A stretch of DNA of 64,000 nucleotides from Pararhizobium sp. A13 (lineage in GTDB: Bacteria > Pseudomonadota > Alphaproteobacteria > Rhizobiales > Rhizobiaceae). Shown piece by piece: positions 8,450 to 16,876 of the stretch (position 1 is the first letter of the stretch; each line of letters opens with the position of its first letter). Location of the stretch: assembly GCF_040126305.1 (NCBI RefSeq), contig NZ_CP149511.1, positions 1,426,001 to 1,490,000 on the forward strand, given 5' to 3'. The notes beneath the pieces were generated by a model. The model did not search any database and was not told where the DNA came from. It worked only from the letters and a program-made list of their open reading frames with translations. Both the position numbers and the translations under genes were made by a program.

Positions 8450-9487
8450 ATGATCGAAGAACCCTCCAGAAAATTTCGCCAAGCAGACATCGCCACGCGC
8501 GCAGGCGTTTCGGTTTCGACAGTCTCACGTGTGCTGGCCAACGAGCCTGGCATCAGCGACGACGTTCGGCGCCAGATTCTCAAGGTGGCATCGGAACTCG
8601 GCTATCCGCTCAAGACCGGAAACCAAGCGGGGCCGGGCGTACTGGCGTTGATTGCCAGTGACGGCGTCACAGGAGGCCTCAGTGTCTTCTACGAAGGCAT
8701 CGTCGAAGGGCTGCGCTCGAACGCCGCGGAATGCGGCATCCCGTTCGACATCAGGCTGGTGCGCGAGGACCGGGCAACGACCGAGGCAGTTCGGGACCTG
8801 ATGGCGGCGGCCGGAGCAAAAGGACTGTTCCTGGTCGGTATCGATCCCGCAGACACGCTGTGCGCCTGGCTGGAGGAAAGCCGCACGCCCGTCGTTCTCG
8901 TCAATGGCACCGATCCCTTCATGCGCTTTGACGGCGTCTCGCCTGCGAATTTCTTTGGTGCCTATGCGGCAACAAACCGTCTTCTGGCGTCCGGACATCG
9001 CTGCATCCTGCATCTGACCGGCTCCCATCGGCACACGCTGCGCGAACGAGCCCGCGGTTTCGAGGCGGCGATCGGCGCAACCAACGGCGCAACCGGCCGC
9101 GTCATCCGGCTCTCCTTCCATACGAGCGCGATTGCCGAAGCCCGGGCCGCGACAATCGCCGCACTCGCGGAAGACCCGGATGTCAGCGCCGCCTTCTGCA
9201 TGAACGATTTCATCGCGGTCGGGGTGCTCGAAGCCGTGACTGAGAGCGGCCGCCGCGTGCCGGAGGATTTCGCAATCGTCGGATTCGACGATCTTCCGTG
9301 CGCCAGGATGACCGATCCGCCGCTTGCAACCATGCGTGTCGACCGCGTGGCCATCGGCCGCGAAGCCGTCGGACTAATGCTGGCGCGCTTTCGCGAACGG
9401 GACGCTCCCGCCCGCCATGTCTGCCACGCCGTCGTTCCGGTGCGGGGCGGATCACTTCCAGATGAACCTGAGACCATAGTGCCATGA
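8450..9487 (+). CDS. LacI-family transcriptional regulator
   Basis: 345 residues. N-terminal LacI HTH ('FRQADIATRAGVSVSTVSRVLANEPGISDDVRRQIL', residues about 9-45) followed by a periplasmic-binding-like effector domain, with the typical late 'AFCMNDFIAVGVLEAVTESGRRVPEDFAIVGFDDLP'. The start at 8450 removes 19 improbable residues encoded by the AT-rich operator region. It overlaps the next gene by 4 bp (ATGA) and so probably heads the operon running to 13120. Likely a sugar-responsive local repressor of that operon and of the divergent binding protein. Confidence 0.92.
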   Translation: MIEEPSRKFRQADIATRAGVSVSTVSRVLANEPGISDDVRRQILKVASELGYPLKTGNQAGPGVLALIASDGVTGGLSVFYEGIVEGLRSNAAECGIPFDIRLVREDRATTEAVRDLMAAAGAKGLFLVGIDPADTLCAWLEESRTPVVLVNGTDPFMRFDGVSPANFFGAYAATNRLLASGHRCILHLTGSHRHTLRERARGFEAAIGATNGATGRVIRLSFHTSAIAEARAATIAALAEDPDVSAAFCMNDFIAVGVLEAVTESGRRVPEDFAIVGFDDLPCARMTDPPLATMRVDRVAIGREAVGLMLARFRERDAPARHVCHAVVPVRGGSLPDEPETIVP

Positions 9488-11337
9488 TCTTTGATCCCGC
9501 CAGTAGAAACCCGCTCGCCGGTAACCCTCTCGCAAGCCGCAGCGACATGCAGCGCGCCCTCACTGATCTGTTCGATCCGCTCCTGCCGTACTTTTCCACC
9601 GGTAACGCCCGCGTCCGCCTCGACGCATCTGCCGGACATTTCGACCGGGCGGCAGCCGATCTGGAGGGGTTTGCACGGCCTCTCTGGGGGCTCGCCCCCT
9701 TCGCGGCGGGCGGCGGCGACTTCCCATTCTGGCACCGTTATACTGAAGGCATCTCCAACGGCACCGATCCGAAACATCCGGAATACTGGGGCACAGTCAA
9801 TGGCCGCGACCAGCGTATGGTCGAGCTCGCAGCCCTGGGTTTCGCGCTTGCTCTCGTCCCGGAGAAGCTCTGGGATCCGCTCTCCCCCAGCGCGAAGGAC
9901 AATCTCGTCGCCTATCTGAAGCACGCACGCCGCTTCGATTATGCTGACAACAACTGGAAGTTCTTCCGTGTTCTCGTTGACATCGCCCTCGACCGACTCG
10001 GCATCGATTATGATCGCAGCCTGACGGAAACCTATCTTGACGAACTCGACGGGTTCTACATCGCCGATGGCTGGTACAGGGATGGCAACGTCCGGCGCAT
10101 CGACCACTACGTGCCCTTCGCCATTCACTTCTACGGGCTGATCTATTCGCGGCTGGTCGATGACGATCGCGCGAAGAGCTATCGCGAGCGGGCGGCGCTC
10201 TTCGCCGGCGATTTCCGTCATTGGTTCGCCGAGGACGGGGCGACCATCGCGTTTGGCCGCAGCCTCACCTATCGCTTCGCCTGCGCCGGCTTCTGGTCGG
10301 CCCTCGCTTTTGCCGACGTCGAAGCCCTGCCCTGGGGGGAAATCAAGGGTCTCTGCCTCAGGCACCTGCGCTGGTGGGCCGACAAACCGATGGCCCACAG
10401 CGACGGGGTGCTGTCGATCGGCTACGGCTATCCCAACCTCCTGATGTCGGAAAGCTACAACTCCGCCGGCTCTCCCTATTGGGCCTTCAAGGCTTTCCTG
10501 GCGCTCGCTGTCGGCGAGACACACCTGTTCTGGACGAGTGAAGAGAAGCCGTTTTCGCCCGCCCGACAGCCAGTCTCCCTCCGTCACCCCGGCATGGTCG
10601 TCATCCACGGCAAAGGCGATGTCGTGGCGCTTTCCTCAGGCCAGGAAAACCTCCAGCAACGCTTCGGCACGGAGAAATACGCCAAGTTCGCCTATTCCGC
10701 ACGCTATGGCTTCAGCGTCGAATGCGACGAGCGCGGTTTCCGGAGCGGCGCCTTCGATTCCACCCTCGCCTTCAGCGATGACGGCCTGCACTATCGGGTC
10801 CGCGAGACGAACGAGGAAGTAAAGCTGGCGGGTAACATGCTGTTCTCGCGATGGTCTCCCTCGCCGGACGTCACGGTCGAGACCTGGCTGATGCCGGCGG
10901 GTCCCTGGCACATCCGCGTTCATCGCATCGTAACCCCCCGGCCGCTCGAAACAGTCGAAGGCGGCTTTGCCATCGCCAGGCGTGACTTCGAGGTGGATAC
11001 GCTGTCGTCTGCAGCGGGCGCCGCCCATGCGATCGGCGAGGAGGACTTCACCGGCATTCTCGACCTCGGTTCGACCATTGCCCGCGACGGCATCGCCTAC
11101 AAGGCACCGCCGAACACCAATCTGATCGTCGCAAAGACCCTCGTGCCGCAATTGCGCGGTACTATCCCCGCAGGAGAGACCATACTTCGTACCGCCGTGC
11201 TGGCAGCCCGCGACACGACCACCATAACCGGTGACTGGCTGAAGCCGCCGTCCGCGCCTTTCCTCGACGAGCTTGTCGCGCTGACCGCAAACGCCGTTGT
11301 CGTCAGTGCCATGGATGCGCCGGGGCAGATCCCATGA
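9484..11337 (+). CDS. DUF2264-domain protein, putative glycoside hydrolase
   Basis: 617-residue cytoplasmic protein (no signal peptide). The N-terminal about 380 residues match the DUF2264 pattern, with an (alpha/alpha)6-like run of Trp/Tyr/Asp-rich helices: 'FPFWHRYTEGISNGTDPKHPEYWG', 'DNNWKFFRVL', 'DGWYRDGNVRRIDHYVPFAIHFYG', 'SYNSAGSPYWAFKAFLAL'. A beta-rich C-terminal part follows. Members of this family have been linked to glycoside hydrolase family GH154 (glucuronidase-type); that link is recalled and not checked. Translationally coupled to LacI and to the next dehydrogenase by ATGA overlaps, so it probably acts on a glycoside or sugar acid imported by the neighbouring ABC system. Confidence 0.82.
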   Translation: MIFDPASRNPLAGNPLASRSDMQRALTDLFDPLLPYFSTGNARVRLDASAGHFDRAAADLEGFARPLWGLAPFAAGGGDFPFWHRYTEGISNGTDPKHPEYWGTVNGRDQRMVELAALGFALALVPEKLWDPLSPSAKDNLVAYLKHARRFDYADNNWKFFRVLVDIALDRLGIDYDRSLTETYLDELDGFYIADGWYRDGNVRRIDHYVPFAIHFYGLIYSRLVDDDRAKSYRERAALFAGDFRHWFAEDGATIAFGRSLTYRFACAGFWSALAFADVEALPWGEIKGLCLRHLRWWADKPMAHSDGVLSIGYGYPNLLMSESYNSAGSPYWAFKAFLALAVGETHLFWTSEEKPFSPARQPVSLRHPGMVVIHGKGDVVALSSGQENLQQRFGTEKYAKFAYSARYGFSVECDERGFRSGAFDSTLAFSDDGLHYRVRETNEEVKLAGNMLFSRWSPSPDVTVETWLMPAGPWHIRVHRIVTPRPLETVEGGFAIARRDFEVDTLSSAAGAAHAIGEEDFTGILDLGSTIARDGIAYKAPPNTNLIVAKTLVPQLRGTIPAGETILRTAVLAARDTTTITGDWLKPPSAPFLDELVALTANAVVVSAMDAPGQIP

Positions 11338-12344
11338 AGCGCCCTGCAATCGCCCTTGCCATGTTGCCGGAGCGCACGCAGCACGTTCTTCCGCCGGAGC
11401 TATTAGCCCGGCTTGATCAACTCGGCGTTCTGCTTGATCCCACGCCTATGACAACATTCACGGGCGACAGGGCAAGGCGCCTGCTCGCCGAAACGGAAAT
11501 TCTCGTCACCGGCTGGGGTGCTCCGCTTTTCGATGCCAACGCCCTTGCCTCCACCCCCAATCTGCGCCTCGTCGCCCATGCCGCAGGCACGGTCAAGGGC
11601 ATTGTCGGTCCATGGGTCTTCGATGGCGGCGTGCGGGTCACGCACGCGGCGCAGGCGAATGCGCTCCCGGTTGCCGAATTCACCCTCGCTGCCATCATCT
11701 TCGCCGGCAAGAGTGTCTTTCGGTTCCGCGATCTCTATGTCGCCCACCGCGACCGAACGCTCACCCATCCGTTACAGGCCGAGCCGATCGGCAACTATCG
11801 CCGCGTCGTCGGCATTGTCGGTGCCTCTCGCATCGGTCGCCGCGTCATCGAGCTGTTGCGACCCTTCGACTACGAGATCCTCCTCTACGACCCGATGGTC
11901 ACCGAAGGCGAGGCAGGCGATCTCCGGGTCGAGAAGGTCGATCTCGATACCCTCTTCAGACGAGCGGACATCGTTTCGCTGCACGCGCCCTCACTCCCGC
12001 AGACCCGCCACATGGTTGATGCGCGACGCCTCTCGCTGATGAAGGACGGCGGGACGCTGATCAATACGGCGCGCGGTGCGCTGATCGATGAAGATGCATT
12101 GCTCGCCGCGCTGAAGACAGGCGTGATCGACGCTGTCATTGACGTGACGGATCCTGAAATTCCCGGACGCTCCTCGCCTTTCTATGACCTGCCGAACGTC
12201 TTCCTGACGCCGCATATCGCCGGCGCTATCGGAATGGAGCGCGCCCGGCTCGGAGAGACGGTGATTGACGAGATCGCTCGCTTCATCGACGGCAGGCCGC
12301 TGCGCTACGAGGTACGCGCGCAGGATCTGGAGCGCATGGCATGA
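11334..12344 (+). CDS. D-2-hydroxyacid dehydrogenase family protein
   Basis: 336-residue NAD(P)-dependent dehydrogenase of the phosphoglycerate/glycerate dehydrogenase type. The nucleotide-binding segment is 'VVGIVGASRIGRRVIELLRPFDYEILLYDP' (Gly-x-Ser/Gly variant of GxGxxG). Catalytic elements are Arg in 'INTARGALIDEDAL' and the late His in 'FLTPHIAGAIG'. It overlaps the DUF2264 gene and the following TIM-barrel gene by 4 bp each, so a tightly coupled operon. It may reduce or oxidise a 2-oxo/2-hydroxy acid derived from the imported sugar. The specific substrate is unknown. Confidence 0.88.
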   Translation: MKRPAIALAMLPERTQHVLPPELLARLDQLGVLLDPTPMTTFTGDRARRLLAETEILVTGWGAPLFDANALASTPNLRLVAHAAGTVKGIVGPWVFDGGVRVTHAAQANALPVAEFTLAAIIFAGKSVFRFRDLYVAHRDRTLTHPLQAEPIGNYRRVVGIVGASRIGRRVIELLRPFDYEILLYDPMVTEGEAGDLRVEKVDLDTLFRRADIVSLHAPSLPQTRHMVDARRLSLMKDGGTLINTARGALIDEDALLAALKTGVIDAVIDVTDPEIPGRSSPFYDLPNVFLTPHIAGAIGMERARLGETVIDEIARFIDGRPLRYEVRAQDLERMA

Positions 12345-13120
12345 GCGGATTCGAGCCGGCACTCTGTACCGTTACCTTCCGCTCCCTTGCCCCGGTGCAG
12401 ATCATCCGGCTGGCAGCCGAGGCAAATCTTGCCGCCATCGAATGGGCCGGCGACGTGCATGTCATGCCCGGAGACGATAAAACGGCACGAACCGTCGGCG
12501 GATTGAGCAGCGCGGCGGGCCTTGCCACCTCCTTCGGCTCCTATGTGTCGCCGCCATTGGACGACATTATTGCGTTCGCAAAGGCGCTCGAAACGACGGT
12601 CGCGCTGGGTGCCTCGAACATTCGAATCTGGCCCGGCACCCGCCAGCGCGATTCCGCGGACTATAGCCAAGCCGAGCGACGGGCAGCCGCAGAATCGATC
12701 CGTGAAATGGCTTCGGAAGCCGCACGCGCGGGCGTTGCGGTCTCGCTCGAATATCATCCTCAGTCGCTCACCGACACCACCGATTCCGCCGAGCGCCTGA
12801 TCGATTCGATCGGCCATGACAACGTCTATCTCTATTGGCAGCCCCGCCCCGGCCTCCCGATCGAGGAAGCGTTGGCCGAGATCGCGCGGATTGGCCGGCA
12901 TGTCTCTCACGTCCACGTTTTTGCCTGGGACCGCGAGCGCAACCGCTTGCCCCTGGAGACCGCCAGCGACTACTGGCGCTCGGTGATCGCTGCGCTGCCC
13001 GCATCACGGTGGAAGGGACGACGCTTCGCCATGCTGGAATTCGTCCCGGGGGACGAGCAGACCGCCTTTTTTAAGGACGCCACGACGCTGCATCGAATTC
13101 TCAGTGCGCGAGAAGACTAA
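12341..13120 (+). CDS. Sugar phosphate isomerase/epimerase-like TIM barrel
   Basis: 259 residues of the xylose-isomerase-like TIM-barrel (AP endonuclease 2) superfamily. Metal-ligand style motifs are seen: 'AAIEWAGDVHV' early, 'VSLEYHPQSLTDT' centrally, 'VSHVHVFAWDRE' and 'FAMLEFVPGDE' late, matching the Glu/His/Asp positions that bind a divalent cation in this family. Last gene of the LacI operon (ATGA overlap with the dehydrogenase). It probably epimerises, isomerises or dehydrates a keto-sugar intermediate. Converges with the dehydrogenase gene at 13157. Confidence 0.85.
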   Translation: MSGFEPALCTVTFRSLAPVQIIRLAAEANLAAIEWAGDVHVMPGDDKTARTVGGLSSAAGLATSFGSYVSPPLDDIIAFAKALETTVALGASNIRIWPGTRQRDSADYSQAERRAAAESIREMASEAARAGVAVSLEYHPQSLTDTTDSAERLIDSIGHDNVYLYWQPRPGLPIEEALAEIARIGRHVSHVHVFAWDRERNRLPLETASDYWRSVIAALPASRWKGRRFAMLEFVPGDEQTAFFKDATTLHRILSARED

Positions 13121-13156
13121 ATGCCGTAAGGCACCGCACCCTCACGCAACAAACGA

Positions 13157-14434
13157 TCACACCGCCTTCAGCACGCGCCCGCTCTGCTCGCTGAAAAGTT
13201 CCGGCATCAGGTCGGCAAGCCGGACGCCCGAGCCGCTGCTTGCACTGGAGAGCGCGGCTATTCCGCAGAGTACCGACATGGCGCCGGCGCGCGATCCGGC
13301 CCGCTGGCCGAGCGGATCGGCGGCGCCGGGCTTGAAGATCATGTTACGCATCCGGTCGTCGCCGCCGTAATGGCCTCCGGAGGAATGCGGAACGGTGATC
13401 CGCTCGACCGCGCGGTTGCCCTCTTCAAAGCTGCGGACCAGCAAGATCTCGTCTGCTGCCGGCGTTTCCCAGGGCTGCGCCTCGAACTGGCGTAGCTCTA
13501 TGCGTCCCCTCGTACCGTTGAAGGCGATGTGGTGACCTTCGATCGGCTGGAACGTATTCAGCGAATAGGAGACGTGGACGCCGCTGCGGTAGCGGATCGT
13601 CGCAACCATCGTGTCCGGAATGTCGATGTCTTCCCGGAAGACGCAACCATCACGAAAATAGCCGTCGATTGCCGATGGCTCCTCGTAGAGCGCGTCGAGG
13701 AAGGGATTGGCACCGAGGTCGAGATAGAAATCGCACTCGGCCTTGTGCGGACAGAGCTTGCAGCGCGGGCCGCGGAACGGCCCCTTGCGGCCATACATCT
13801 GCAGGTCGCCGAAGGCGCTGATCGCCTCGGGATCGCTGCCGAGATACCAATTGAGCAAATCGAAATGATGCGTTGCCTTGTGCACGAACAGGCTGCCGGA
13901 ATGTTTCGTATAGGCATGCCAGCGGCGGAAATAGTCGGCACCGTGCGCGGTGTCGAGATACCAGTGAAAGTCGACCGATGTCACCCGTCCGATTTCACCG
14001 GCATCGAGCAGCGACTTGATCCGCGCAGCCGTCGGCGCGAAGCGATAATTGAAGGAAACATCGACCCGCCGGCCGGTCCGCTTTTCCGCCTCGGTGATGC
14101 GGCGGATCTTGTCTACGGTCGTTGTCATCGGTTTCTCGGTGATAACGTCGGCGCCGGACTCAAGCGCACGGACCACGATGTCGTCATGGGTATCGTCCGG
14201 CGTGCACACGATCACGAGGTCGGGCATTGTATCCCGTAACATGGCCTCGAGGTCGGTGTAGATCGGCGCGGCACTTCCGATGATTGCACGCGCCCGCTCG
14301 GCGCGAAGCGGATTGCGGTCGACGACCGCCACCAGTTCGACGTGATCCGACCAGCCGGCAAGGAGGTCCCGCCCCCACATCGTGGTACCGCGATTGCCCG
14401 TTCCGACCAATGCAAAGCGACGTCTCTGTTCCAT
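13157..14434 (-). CDS. Gfo/Idh/MocA-family oxidoreductase
   Basis: 425-residue NAD(P)-dependent dehydrogenase. N-terminal Rossmann fold ('RFALVGTGNRGTTMWG', 'LVAVVDRNPLRAE'), catalytic-region motif 'ITEKPMTTT' (Glu-Lys-Pro, about residue 100), and a C-terminal beta-sheet domain. Unusual: a Cys cluster 'CKLCPHKAEC' near residue 235 that could bind a metal, a feature of a sub-group of this family. The start at 14434 is supported by GAGG at 9 nt and removes 25 unlikely residues. Monocistronic, with its own palindrome-bearing upstream region; probably oxidises a sugar, sugar acid or inositol-like polyol. Confidence 0.9.
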   Translation of the reverse strand: MEQRRRFALVGTGNRGTTMWGRDLLAGWSDHVELVAVVDRNPLRAERARAIIGSAAPIYTDLEAMLRDTMPDLVIVCTPDDTHDDIVVRALESGADVITEKPMTTTVDKIRRITEAEKRTGRRVDVSFNYRFAPTAARIKSLLDAGEIGRVTSVDFHWYLDTAHGADYFRRWHAYTKHSGSLFVHKATHHFDLLNWYLGSDPEAISAFGDLQMYGRKGPFRGPRCKLCPHKAECDFYLDLGANPFLDALYEEPSAIDGYFRDGCVFREDIDIPDTMVATIRYRSGVHVSYSLNTFQPIEGHHIAFNGTRGRIELRQFEAQPWETPAADEILLVRSFEEGNRAVERITVPHSSGGHYGGDDRMRNMIFKPGAADPLGQRAGSRAGAMSVLCGIAALSSASSGSGVRLADLMPELFSEQSGRVLKAV

Positions 14435-14491
14435 GATAGCCTCGTGTTGACATGCTTTAGGAGATTGGTTGCCGCTCAGCGTCAAACGCCC

Positions 14492-14516
14492 AACATGTAA
14501 AGGTAACATACATGTT
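14492..14516. promoter_or_regulatory. 25-bp perfect palindrome, putative operator
   Basis: Arms AACATGTA and TACATGTT (8 bp, perfect) separated by 9 nt, in the AT-rich gap upstream of the Gfo/Idh/MocA gene at 14434. The arm spacing fits a dimeric repressor. No other copy was found in the window, so the cognate regulator is not identified. Confidence 0.5.
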
Positions 14517-14599
14517 AGTGGTCAGAATCGAGGAATGTCAAGAACAGAACCGGATTTTACGAAAGCATCTTGTCATTTTTGTATCCGAGTTTCGGCTCA

Positions 14600-15424
14600 T
14601 CAGCAGCGCAACCGGAACCGCTCGACGCAAGTCGCGACCACCTCGTCCGCGGGACACTTCCACCAGTTTCCGGCGGAAAATATCTCGACCTCCTGACGGC
14701 CGCTGAAACCCGCCTTCTCGATCAGGCGTCGGATGGCCGGTAGGTCAATGACCCCGTCACCCATCATGCCGCGATCGGTCAGCATGTCGGCGGTCGGCAC
14801 CAGCCAATCGCAGATATGGTGTGCGAGGATCGCCTTCATCCGCCCCGCGCGGGCAATTTGGTTGGCGAGATCCGGATCCCACCAGACGTGATAGACGTCG
14901 ATCGCGACGCCGACGCCATCGCCGAGCCTCTCGCAGATGTCGAGCGCGTGGCCAAGCGTGTTCACGCAGGCGCGGTCAGCCGCATACATCGGATGCAGTG
15001 GTTCGATGGCGAGCGGCATGTTCGCCTGGCGCGCATGCGGCAACACCGCCGCGATACCGTCCGCCACCATTCTGTGCGCCTCGCCGAGATCGCGCGATCC
15101 CTTCGGCAAACCGCCGACGACCAGCACCAGGCAATCAGCGCCGAGCGCGGCGGCCTCGTCGATGGCCCGGCGATTGTCGTCGAGCGCCTTGTCCTGCTCC
15201 GCCCCGGTCGCCGCCGGAAAGAAGCCGCCGCGGCAGAGGCCGGTCAGGTGGAGGCCGTTGGACTTGACGATCGAGACCGCCTCCTTCAGCCCCACCGTGG
15301 CCACCTGATCGCGCCATGGCGCAATCGACGTGACACCGTGCTTCAGGCAGACGTCCACGGCCTCAGCGAAGCCGCACTGCTCGCGAATGGTTGCAAGATT
15401 GATGGATAAACCCTCGACCGGCAT
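14600..15424 (-). CDS. Sugar phosphate isomerase/epimerase-like TIM barrel
   Basis: 274-residue xylose-isomerase-like TIM-barrel protein. Motifs: 'SINLATIREQCGFAEAVDVCLKHGVTSIAPWRD' at the N-terminus, 'MPLAIEPLHPMYAADRACV' (metal Glu), 'VGVAIDVYHVWWDPDL' (Asp, His) and 'QEVEIFSAGNWW' (late Glu). This pattern is that of 2-keto-myo-inositol dehydratase/hydroxypyruvate isomerase-like enzymes. Preceded by GGGAGG. It lies 25 bp after the enolase-superfamily gene in the same direction, so it is the probable last gene of the 19192-14600 operon. Confidence 0.87.
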   Translation of the reverse strand: MPVEGLSINLATIREQCGFAEAVDVCLKHGVTSIAPWRDQVATVGLKEAVSIVKSNGLHLTGLCRGGFFPAATGAEQDKALDDNRRAIDEAAALGADCLVLVVGGLPKGSRDLGEAHRMVADGIAAVLPHARQANMPLAIEPLHPMYAADRACVNTLGHALDICERLGDGVGVAIDVYHVWWDPDLANQIARAGRMKAILAHHICDWLVPTADMLTDRGMMGDGVIDLPAIRRLIEKAGFSGRQEVEIFSAGNWWKCPADEVVATCVERFRLRC

Positions 15425-15449
15425 GCTCGTTTTCCTCCCGAGATTTCCG

Positions 15450-16859
15450 TTATGATCGTGTCATCGCCGACCAGTCCGGTTCGACTGACGAACCGAGGCC
15501 CCTTGCGGCCAGCGCCGACGCGAACGCGACGCGCCCACCCCGGATGGCGAGCCGAGCGCGGCCGTTCGACATGTGATAGAGGTCGCCGTGATCGTTCAGA
15601 TACGCTGCCTGCTCCTCCTGAGGCGCGCCCACCATCCCGTCGACATAATGATAGCCGTTGCGCTCGACATGCGTCGCGCCGATGAGTGCCGCAAGCACGA
15701 GATCCTGCTGCAGCGCCAGCCCTGCCTGGGTCGTCAGGTCCTCCGCCGACATGAAGTAGCGATCGGTTCTTTCCTCGCTGTTCCACCTGGCAATGCGGGC
15801 ACTGTTGAGGAGCGAGCGATAGAAGCCCTTGCAGGACTTGGTCGAAATGCCCGCGTAGCCGAGCGCCTTCGCCTCGACGAAGGAACCGATATCGGCATCC
15901 GACTCGTCGATCTCCAGCGGGATGCGGCAGGAAATGTCCGCAACCGATCGCGACAGCGCCTCGGCGCGGGCGATCGGCTGCTCAAAGAACAGGATCGAGC
16001 TGCGTAGCCGGGCGAGGCGCGGTTCGGCCGCAATCCGGTCCAGCAGGTCCGCGACGGCCTCGCTGCCCTCGAATTGTTCGTTGCCATCGAGCGTCGCCAC
16101 GCAGCTCTCGGTCGCCGCATCGAGCACTTCGGCAATCCGGATCAACCGTCCAGTATCCTCTGCCGGGCGGCCGGAGACCTTGATCTTGAAATGGCGATGG
16201 CCATAGACGGCGATGACGTCCTGAAGCGTCTGCGGCAGGCCGTCGCCGATACGCGCGCCCTCGGCGATATCGGCCGCGGTCAGCGCATCGGCGAGACCGA
16301 TCGTGTGACGCACGGCCATCGTCGCGGCAGGGGCGAGACTTGCGAAGTAGCCGTTCAGATCGAAGCCTCGCAGGTCGGGTGCTGTCGCCGCGTCGATGCC
16401 CAGACGGTTGAACCGGACTGCCTCGGCGACACTCAGCCCATCGAGGCGGCAGACCGCATCGATGAGGGCACGATCGATGAGCGCCAGCCCGTAGGATGCA
16501 ACGAGCCCCGGCAGCCCCTGCTCCGCCGCACGGCGGTGATGCTCCCCTTCGATTGCCGCATGCAGCGCGAAAGGCGTGCCACTTCCGGCGTCGCGATAGG
16601 CGCCAATAGCAAGTCGAAGGCTCGTGCGCAGTTGTTCGACATTGTCGTCCGGCGAAAGCACGGGGCTCTTGTCGAACCATTTCGGCATCATCATTTCCGC
16701 CGCCCTGCCGATGGCGCTGCGCCCCGACCTATCGCTGATACGCACGCGGACAAAGGCCTGCGGCGCCGCCTCGACGCGCGCAGCGCCGAAGCGGAAAGGG
16801 AAGCGGAAGCGGACCGAGCGTTCGAAGACCGCCGCTTCTTCGAGCCTGATCTCCATCAT
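15450..16859 (-). CDS. Enolase-superfamily (mandelate racemase/muconate lactonizing) enzyme
   Basis: 469 residues. The C-terminal barrel has the superfamily hallmarks: the base motif Lys-x-Lys in 'HRHFKIKVSGRP', metal ligands Asp in 'VATLDGNEQF', Glu in 'ILFFEQPIA' and Glu/Asp in 'PLEIDESDAD', and a second-strand Lys in 'GISTKSCKGFYRS'. These enzymes abstract a proton alpha to a carboxylate, usually to dehydrate or racemise a sugar acid. At about 470 residues it is longer than the usual 350-420. The start at 16859 is chosen for GAAGGGGAC upstream; a TTG start at 16880 overlapping the previous stop is possible. Confidence 0.85.
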   Translation of the reverse strand: MMEIRLEEAAVFERSVRFRFPFRFGAARVEAAPQAFVRVRISDRSGRSAIGRAAEMMMPKWFDKSPVLSPDDNVEQLRTSLRLAIGAYRDAGSGTPFALHAAIEGEHHRRAAEQGLPGLVASYGLALIDRALIDAVCRLDGLSVAEAVRFNRLGIDAATAPDLRGFDLNGYFASLAPAATMAVRHTIGLADALTAADIAEGARIGDGLPQTLQDVIAVYGHRHFKIKVSGRPAEDTGRLIRIAEVLDAATESCVATLDGNEQFEGSEAVADLLDRIAAEPRLARLRSSILFFEQPIARAEALSRSVADISCRIPLEIDESDADIGSFVEAKALGYAGISTKSCKGFYRSLLNSARIARWNSEERTDRYFMSAEDLTTQAGLALQQDLVLAALIGATHVERNGYHYVDGMVGAPQEEQAAYLNDHGDLYHMSNGRARLAIRGGRVAFASALAARGLGSSVEPDWSAMTRS

Positions 16860-16876
16860 ACCGGTCCCCTTCGCCT

